Shown here piece after piece: positions 59,655 through 64,000 of a stretch of 64,000 bases of DNA. The DNA lies in assembly GCA_032119595.1 (NCBI GenBank), contig JAUMBQ010000006.1:310001-374000 (forward strand). Reading direction: 5' to 3'. Origin of the DNA: JAGIBJ01 sp032119595 (GTDB taxonomy: Bacteria > Actinomycetota > Thermoleophilia > Solirubrobacterales > Solirubrobacteraceae). How positions within the stretch are numbered: position 1 is the stretch's first letter; every line of letters begins with the position of its first letter. The position numbers and the translations under genes are program-made. The notes beneath the pieces are model-generated. The model ran no database searches. It was not told the DNA's origin and was given only the letters and a program-made list of their open reading frames with translations.

Positions 59655-60221
59655 GTGAGTGCCTCCTTCCTGATCCTCCACGGGATCGAAAACCACCGCC
59701 CGCCGGGCCACTGGCAGTTCCAGCTCGCCGCCAAACTCGCCGATCTCGGTCACCAGGTGCTCTACCCGGGCTTGCCCGAGCCCGACGCGCCGTCATACGA
59801 CGCCTGGGCCGCCGCACTCCACGAGGGGCTGGGTGGACTCGACGCCAGCCAGCAGCGCGTGGTCGTCTGCCATTCGCTCGCCTGCCTCCTGTGGCTGAAA
59901 GCCGCACCGACGATCACCGAGGCCGAGCGGCCCGACCGCGTGCTGCTCGTGGCGACACCGGCTGCGGCCCAACTCCCGCCCGCCGGTGCTGCGTTCGCGG
60001 TCGACGACCTCGACCCCGAAGCGGTCCGAGCGAGTGCCCGAAGCGAGATCCTCTTCGTGAGTTCCGACAACGACCCGTTCAACCCGCCGGACGCCCGGCA
60101 GGACTACGGCGCCCTGCTCGGCCTCAAGACCTCGGTCTTCCCGGGCGGCGGCCACTTCACACCGGCCAGCGGCTACGGCAGTTGGCCGTTCGTGTCGGAC
60201 TGGTGCCTCGGGCACCGCTGA
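59655..60221 (+). CDS. RBBP9/YdeN-type alpha/beta hydrolase
   Basis: A 188-residue small serine hydrolase. It opens FLILHGIENHRPPGHW; the nucleophile is in VVCHSLACLLW, the Asp in SSDNDPF and the His in GGGHFTPASGYG. These features are typical of the RBBP9/YdeN family. Its substrate is unknown. GTG 59655 follows the crotonase stop by 7 nt. The 126 bp after it hold no gene. Confidence 0.82.
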   Translation: MSASFLILHGIENHRPPGHWQFQLAAKLADLGHQVLYPGLPEPDAPSYDAWAAALHEGLGGLDASQQRVVVCHSLACLLWLKAAPTITEAERPDRVLLVATPAAAQLPPAGAAFAVDDLDPEAVRASARSEILFVSSDNDPFNPPDARQDYGALLGLKTSVFPGGGHFTPASGYGSWPFVSDWCLGHR

Positions 60222-60347
60222 GCAAGACCTTGTTGTAGCGGCTCCGGTCGTTTCTCAGCGTTCCGAACCCGGTTTGGTCGCCGAAGTGAGCGTTCCGCGC
60301 GGACCCGTGGACACGTCGCACCAACGGACGTGCTCAGCCGGCCATGA

Positions 60348-60917
60348 TCAGAGCCCGTCGAGCTGCTTGACGAGGCTCTGGCACAGGGCGCGTCGTTCGT
60401 CGGCGGTGAGGTCGTGGGCGATCATGCCCTCGATCGCGTAGGACCAGATGCGCGGCACCGCGGCGAGCGCCTCGTCGGACGGCGCGGGCTTCGCTCCCTG
60501 GCGCGAGAGATGACGGCGCACCTCGGTCAGCAGGAGTGCATCACCGGCCGCGTGGAACTGCTCGTGCCATTCCCGAACGGACGGTGAGACCCGCGCCCGC
60601 GCGTGGACCGTCGTGGTCAGCGAGTCCATGCGCTCGAACACCTCGACCAGCCACAGGAGATGGTCGGCGAGCTGCTCCGGCGGCTGCGCCCGATAGTCCG
60701 ATGCGGCCTGGCGGACCACCCGGTCCAAGACCGCCAAGAGGACCGCGTCCTTGTCGTCGAAGTACCAGTAGATCGTGTTCTTCGTGATGCCAGCCGCGCT
60801 TGCCAGCGCAGCGATCGACGTGCTCTCGTAGCCGGCGTCGATAAACAGGCGCTCGGCGGCGGAGATGATCTCGTCGCGCTTCTCGTCGCGATTCTGGGTG
60901 GTGCGGTTTGGCGGCAT
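60348..60917 (-). CDS. TetR-family transcriptional regulator
   Basis: A 189-residue repressor with an N-terminal helix-turn-helix (IISAAERLFIDAGYESTSIA, ASAAGITKNTIYWYFDDKD). The C-terminal ligand domain is helical. ATG 60917 is used; longer frames extend through the operator region and are unlikely. It is divergent from an alpha/beta hydrolase gene, with two matching operator-like sites between them, so it probably controls itself and that gene. Confidence 0.88.
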   Translation of the reverse strand: MPPNRTTQNRDEKRDEIISAAERLFIDAGYESTSIAALASAAGITKNTIYWYFDDKDAVLLAVLDRVVRQAASDYRAQPPEQLADHLLWLVEVFERMDSLTTTVHARARVSPSVREWHEQFHAAGDALLLTEVRRHLSRQGAKPAPSDEALAAVPRIWSYAIEGMIAHDLTADERRALCQSLVKQLDGL

Positions 60918-60936
60918 CGGTAAGGCAGTCGGGTCT

Positions 60937-60990
60937 CTTGACTGACGTTCAAGGGAACGATAGCGTTGCGCGCCTTGACCATCGTTCAAG
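60937..60990 (+). promoter_or_regulatory. promoter with paired TetR operators
   Basis: Two 17-bp sites share CTTGA-N4-CGTTCAAG: 60937-60953 and 60974-60990, 37 bp centre to centre. On the plus strand TTGACT (60938-60943), 17 bp, TAGCGT (60961-60966) make a good promoter for the hydrolase at 61063. Site 1 covers the -35 box and site 2 the start point, which is ideal for repression. Confidence 0.72.
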
Positions 60991-61062
60991 AGCGGCTGCG
61001 GTCGGCTGGCTCCCCGAGGCCGACCGCACGCAGTCGCCGCCCTCTCCCCCGAGATAGCAGCC

Positions 61063-62175
61063 ATGACTTCGAGTACTCCCGAGCCCATCAGCGCGAGCGC
61101 CGCCGCCGAATCCGGAGCGGCTCGCTCTGACCTGTGGTTCCCATCCGGGCAAGATCGCTGCGCCGCATGGCTCTACCTCCCCGAAGGCGTCGAGCGCCCG
61201 CCGCTCGTGATCATGGGCCACGGCCTCGGCGCCACCCGCCACATGCGCCTGCCGAGCTATGCCCAGCGATTCGCTGATGCCGGTTACGCCGCCCTCGTGT
61301 TCGACTACCGGTCGTTCGGCGACAGCGAGGGCATGCCGAGGCAGGTCGTGGACGTCCGCCGGCAACTCGACGACTGGAAAGCCGCCCTCGCCTACGCCCG
61401 GGCTGAGCTCCCGGTCGACACCAGCCGGATTGCCCTCTGGGGCACTTCGTTCGGCGGCGGCCACGTGCTCCAGGCAGCCGCGGAGGACGGGAAGGTGCAG
61501 GCCGTCGTCTCGCAATGCCCATTCACCGACGGGCTCGCCTCGACGACCCGGCGCTTCCTCACCAACCCGATCAGCGCCACCGTGCTCTTCGTCGCCGCGA
61601 TCATCGACACGCTCGGCTCCCTCCTGCGGCTGCGCCCGCTGAAGCTTCCGATGGCGGGAACCTCCTGGATGCCGGCCTTCATGGCCGCACCCGACTCGCT
61701 TCCGGGTGCAGCGAGCCAGGCCGAGTCCGGCTCCGTGCTCTCCGCCCGAACGAGCCGAACCCTCGCCCGCCTCCCCCGGATCCGCCGCAAGATCGGCAGC
61801 CAACTCGCCGCGAGCGACCGCGCGGTGCCGAAGGCCTCCGACACCATCTGGGGCGTCCTGATCGCCCCGGACGGCGCGCTCATCATCAACGCCATCGCCG
61901 CACGCCTCGTGCTGCGCCTGTCGACCTATCGCCCCGGGCGCGCGCTGCGGCGGACGGGGAACACGCCGATCCTGATCTGCGCGTGCGACAACGACACCGT
62001 CGCGCCGGTCGGACCGACCGTGCGGGCAGCTCGCAAGCAGCCGAATGTGCAGCTGATCCGCTACCCGTACGGCCACTTCGAGATCTACTTGGGCGACGCC
62101 TTCGAGCGGGCCATCGGCGACCAACTCGCGTTCCTCCAGCAGCACCTCGCGCCCACGGTGGCGGCCCCTCACTGA
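61063..62175 (+). CDS. alpha/beta hydrolase (dienelactone hydrolase/esterase-like)
   Basis: A 370-residue hydrolase. VIMGHGLGATRHM forms the oxyanion region, GTSFGGGHV carries the nucleophile Ser, CDNDTVAP the Asp and YPYGHFEIYLG the His. A helical cap insertion of about 120 residues lies between the nucleophile and the Asp. There is no signal peptide. It is predicted to be controlled by the divergent TetR protein through the operators upstream. Substrate unknown. Confidence 0.85.
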   Translation: MTSSTPEPISASAAAESGAARSDLWFPSGQDRCAAWLYLPEGVERPPLVIMGHGLGATRHMRLPSYAQRFADAGYAALVFDYRSFGDSEGMPRQVVDVRRQLDDWKAALAYARAELPVDTSRIALWGTSFGGGHVLQAAAEDGKVQAVVSQCPFTDGLASTTRRFLTNPISATVLFVAAIIDTLGSLLRLRPLKLPMAGTSWMPAFMAAPDSLPGAASQAESGSVLSARTSRTLARLPRIRRKIGSQLAASDRAVPKASDTIWGVLIAPDGALIINAIAARLVLRLSTYRPGRALRRTGNTPILICACDNDTVAPVGPTVRAARKQPNVQLIRYPYGHFEIYLGDAFERAIGDQLAFLQQHLAPTVAAPH

Positions 62176-62287
62176 CCTGCCCGCCGCGAGCGCGCACCTC
62201 AGACCGGCGCGGACTTCGGCGCGAACGGACGCCGGGCGCGCGGGCCAACGCCGGGCCCAACGCCGGGGCCGGGACCCCGCGAGCGCC

Positions 62288-63037
62288 TCACTCCCCCGGG
62301 ACGAACTCCGGCGGGTCGCCGAAGCAGAGGCGCTCGATGGCCTCGACGATCGTCGGGGTGAGATTCGGCAGTGCGGCCGGGCCGTGGTCGATCACGCAAC
62401 GGGTCGCGAAGTCACTGATGCCGCCGGAGAGGATTGCGATCGCCTCACGACTCGGGTGGCCGATGCGGTCGTCGCGCTTCCGGGATTCGTCGATGGCCCG
62501 CGCGAGCGAGGCGACGGTGCTGCGGGCCATCTCGGCGCGGCGCTGCGCGGCGATCGGCCCGGCGGCACGGCCCTCGACGAACCGCATGCGCGCGAAGAGC
62601 GGCCAAGCCGCCAGGCGCTCGAGCGACGCGGCCACATGCCGGCGCAGATCCGTTCGCGGCTGACTCACGCTGATCGGCGCCTGAGCGAGCTGGAGCATCA
62701 CGCCGTCGAGCAGCGTGTAACCGGCCAGGAACGCGTCCTCCTTGCCCGCGAAGTGGGCGTAGAACGTCTTGCTCGACACCCCGGCTGCGCGGATGATCTC
62801 GCCGACGGTCGCCTTGGCGTACGTGTGCTCGACCACCACCTCGGCGGTCGCGAGAATGATGCGCGCGCGCTGGGTGGTTTCGACCTGCTCACGGTTCAGG
62901 CCGTGCCGGTGGCGCGGCAGCGAAGCTTCCTCCTGCTGCAGGCCGAGCCGGAAGACCTCGGCGATCAGCGGTCCGTCGATCGGGAACTCCGTCGCCGGCT
63001 CGGTCTCGTCGAGCGCCGCGTCGTCGCCGGTCGTCAT
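62288..63037 (-). CDS. TetR-family regulator (downstream copy of tandem pair)
   Basis: A 249-residue TetR protein with an unusually long N-terminal arm (about 55 residues, including SLPRHRHGLNREQVE) before the helix-turn-helix (ILATAEVVVEHTYAKATVGE, GVSSKTFYAHFAGKEDAF). ATG 63037 overlaps the stop of the upstream tetR gene (ATGA). It is closely similar to that protein along its whole length, so the pair arose by tandem duplication. The ligands are unknown. Confidence 0.87.
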   Translation of the reverse strand: MTTGDDAALDETEPATEFPIDGPLIAEVFRLGLQQEEASLPRHRHGLNREQVETTQRARIILATAEVVVEHTYAKATVGEIIRAAGVSSKTFYAHFAGKEDAFLAGYTLLDGVMLQLAQAPISVSQPRTDLRRHVAASLERLAAWPLFARMRFVEGRAAGPIAAQRRAEMARSTVASLARAIDESRKRDDRIGHPSREAIAILSGGISDFATRCVIDHGPAALPNLTPTIVEAIERLCFGDPPEFVPGE

Positions 63038-63762
63038 TCGCCCTCCGAGTAGGCGGGCACCTCGAGGAAGCAGAGCCGCTCGATCGCCTCCACGATGGCT
63101 GGCGCGAGTTCCGTCAAGTGCGCCGGATCGTGGTCGGTGACCCACTGCGTCATCGCGTCGGTGATACCGCCGTAGAGCAGGGCCAGTGCCGCGTCGCTCG
63201 GCCGCCCGATACGCGGGTCGGCCAGCCGTGCCTCGTCGAGGCCGCTCGCAAAGGCGGCGACCACGCTCTGGGCCATCGCGGCCCGCAGCGTGTCGGCCCT
63301 CGGTCCGGCGGCCCGACCTTCGACGAATCGCAGCTTCGCGAAGAGCGGCCAGGACGCCAGGCGCTCCAGCCAGGCGCTGACGTGCTCGCGAAGATCGGTG
63401 CGGGGCTGGCTGAGGCGCAGCGGTGCCTGAGCCAGCGCAAGCATCGTGCCGTCGAGCAGGGTGTACGCGGCCAGGAACGCGTCTTCCTTGCCCTCGAAGT
63501 ACGAGTAGAAGGTCTTGCTCGACACGCCCGCCGCCTTGACGATGTCGCGGGAGGAGGTCGCGGCATAGGACTTCGCGGTCACGACCTCGGCGGTCGCCAG
63601 CACGATGCGCGCCTTCTGCATGATCTCGACCTGCTCGCGCGGGAGATCGTGGCGGTGACGCGGCAACGGCGGCTCGGCTTCCGTCTGGAGCGCGAGGCGC
63701 CGCACCTCGGCAACCAGGGGATCCTCGGGCGCGGATGCGTTCGGGGACAGCACGGCAGCCAT
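63034..63762 (-). CDS. TetR-family regulator (upstream copy of tandem pair)
   Basis: A 242-residue TetR protein with the same layout as its neighbour: arm with PLPRHRHDLPREQVE, helix-turn-helix with ATSSRDIVKAAGVSSKTFYS, then YFEGKEDAFLAAYTLLDG. ATG 63762 is chosen to match the paralogue's N-terminus. It is translationally coupled to the second copy, so the two may form heterodimers. The upstream sequence to the window end holds an inverted repeat but no clear gene. Confidence 0.86.
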   Translation of the reverse strand: MAAVLSPNASAPEDPLVAEVRRLALQTEAEPPLPRHRHDLPREQVEIMQKARIVLATAEVVTAKSYAATSSRDIVKAAGVSSKTFYSYFEGKEDAFLAAYTLLDGTMLALAQAPLRLSQPRTDLREHVSAWLERLASWPLFAKLRFVEGRAAGPRADTLRAAMAQSVVAAFASGLDEARLADPRIGRPSDAALALLYGGITDAMTQWVTDHDPAHLTELAPAIVEAIERLCFLEVPAYSEGE

Positions 63763-63939
63763 CGTACGGGCGACGCCCCGCCGGCCGGCCGTCGGCGCGA
63801 GTGCGCCTCCGCAACTCGCGCCGATCAGCAGCCTGGTGCAGGCGGGTCGGGAGGCCTCTTGCGGCGAACTCGCTGGGACGGGCAGGAGGCGGCGCCGACA
63901 GGGTCGCTTTCGGGCTTCTTTACCCCGAGGGCGGAAGGT

Positions 63940-63982
63940 GACCCAAAGGGGATGGCGGGCGTTTTGCCGCCCCAATGGGGTC
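63940..63982. promoter_or_regulatory. imperfect inverted repeat near the window end
   Basis: GACCC with GGGTC at the ends and GGCGG with CCGCC inside form an imperfect 43-bp dyad. It could be an operator for the tandem tetR genes or belong to a gene beyond the window. No complete gene is seen in 63763-64000. Confidence 0.3.
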
Positions 63983-64000
63983 GATGTCGAGTGTTCGGCG

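Noticed and set aside
1..64000. Insertion sequences, prophage genes, rRNA or replication origin
   Set aside because: No transposase, integrase, phage structural gene, rRNA segment or DnaA-box cluster was recognised.

Overview
The window looks like a chromosomal segment of a high-GC actinobacterium. Codons end mostly in G or C, GTG and TTG starts are frequent, neighbouring genes overlap at ATGA or GTGA, and several genes have a TANNNT box 6-7 nt before the start codon, as in leaderless actinobacterial genes. The protein set (DUF6801-like secreted proteins, an N,N-dimethylformamidase-beta-like Tat protein, many GT-C membrane enzymes, ActP with DUF485) would fit Thermoleophilia/Solirubrobacterales. 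That placement is inference; no rRNA is present to confirm it.

Layout. Positions 1-13.5 kb hold secreted or surface proteins (two DUF6801-like, one HtaA-like lipoprotein, one IPT/TIG protein, one YWTD-like propeller), an SDR, a large membrane protein, the DUF485-actP acetate-uptake pair and a possible HEPN protein. From 13.5 to 45 kb there is a dispersed exopolysaccharide region. It has two flippases, two Wzy/ligase-type proteins (one with a TPR tail), a CpsB-type PHP phosphatase, a Wzc-type chain-length regulator/kinase, a WbaP-type initiating sugar-phosphate transferase, GT4 and GT2 glycosyltransferases, two GT-C enzymes, a Gfo/Idh oxidoreductase, an NDP-sugar epimerase and an FAD oxidoreductase. 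Inside it are a c-di-GMP-I (GEMM) riboswitch directly in front of a secreted glycosidase-like gene, a subtilase, tadA, and a tRNA-Ser.

Positions 45-51.5 kb carry pdxH, an acyl-CoA dehydrogenase, a RelA/SpoT-type small alarmone synthetase, two divergent tRNA-Ser genes and a tail-to-tail pair of a PD-(D/E)XK nuclease-like protein and a C5-cytosine methyltransferase, which I read as a restriction-modification system. Positions 51.5-57 kb hold a quinone reductase, a degenerate phosphoglycerate-mutase-like protein, a DUF4230 protein, msrA, a small membrane protein and a secreted GH-A-type hydrolase. The right end has a Baeyer-Villiger-type monooxygenase, a crotonase, two alpha/beta hydrolases and three TetR regulators. 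One TetR faces its neighbour across a pair of matching 17-bp operators.

Main points for a second look: the c-di-GMP riboswitch controlling a possible polysaccharide hydrolase beside the EPS genes; the unassigned restriction nuclease beside tRNA-Ser and an alarmone synthetase; U73 in all three serine tRNAs; the repeated leaderless promoter pattern; and the paired TetR operators. Protein family calls rest on motif recognition by eye; no database search was run.
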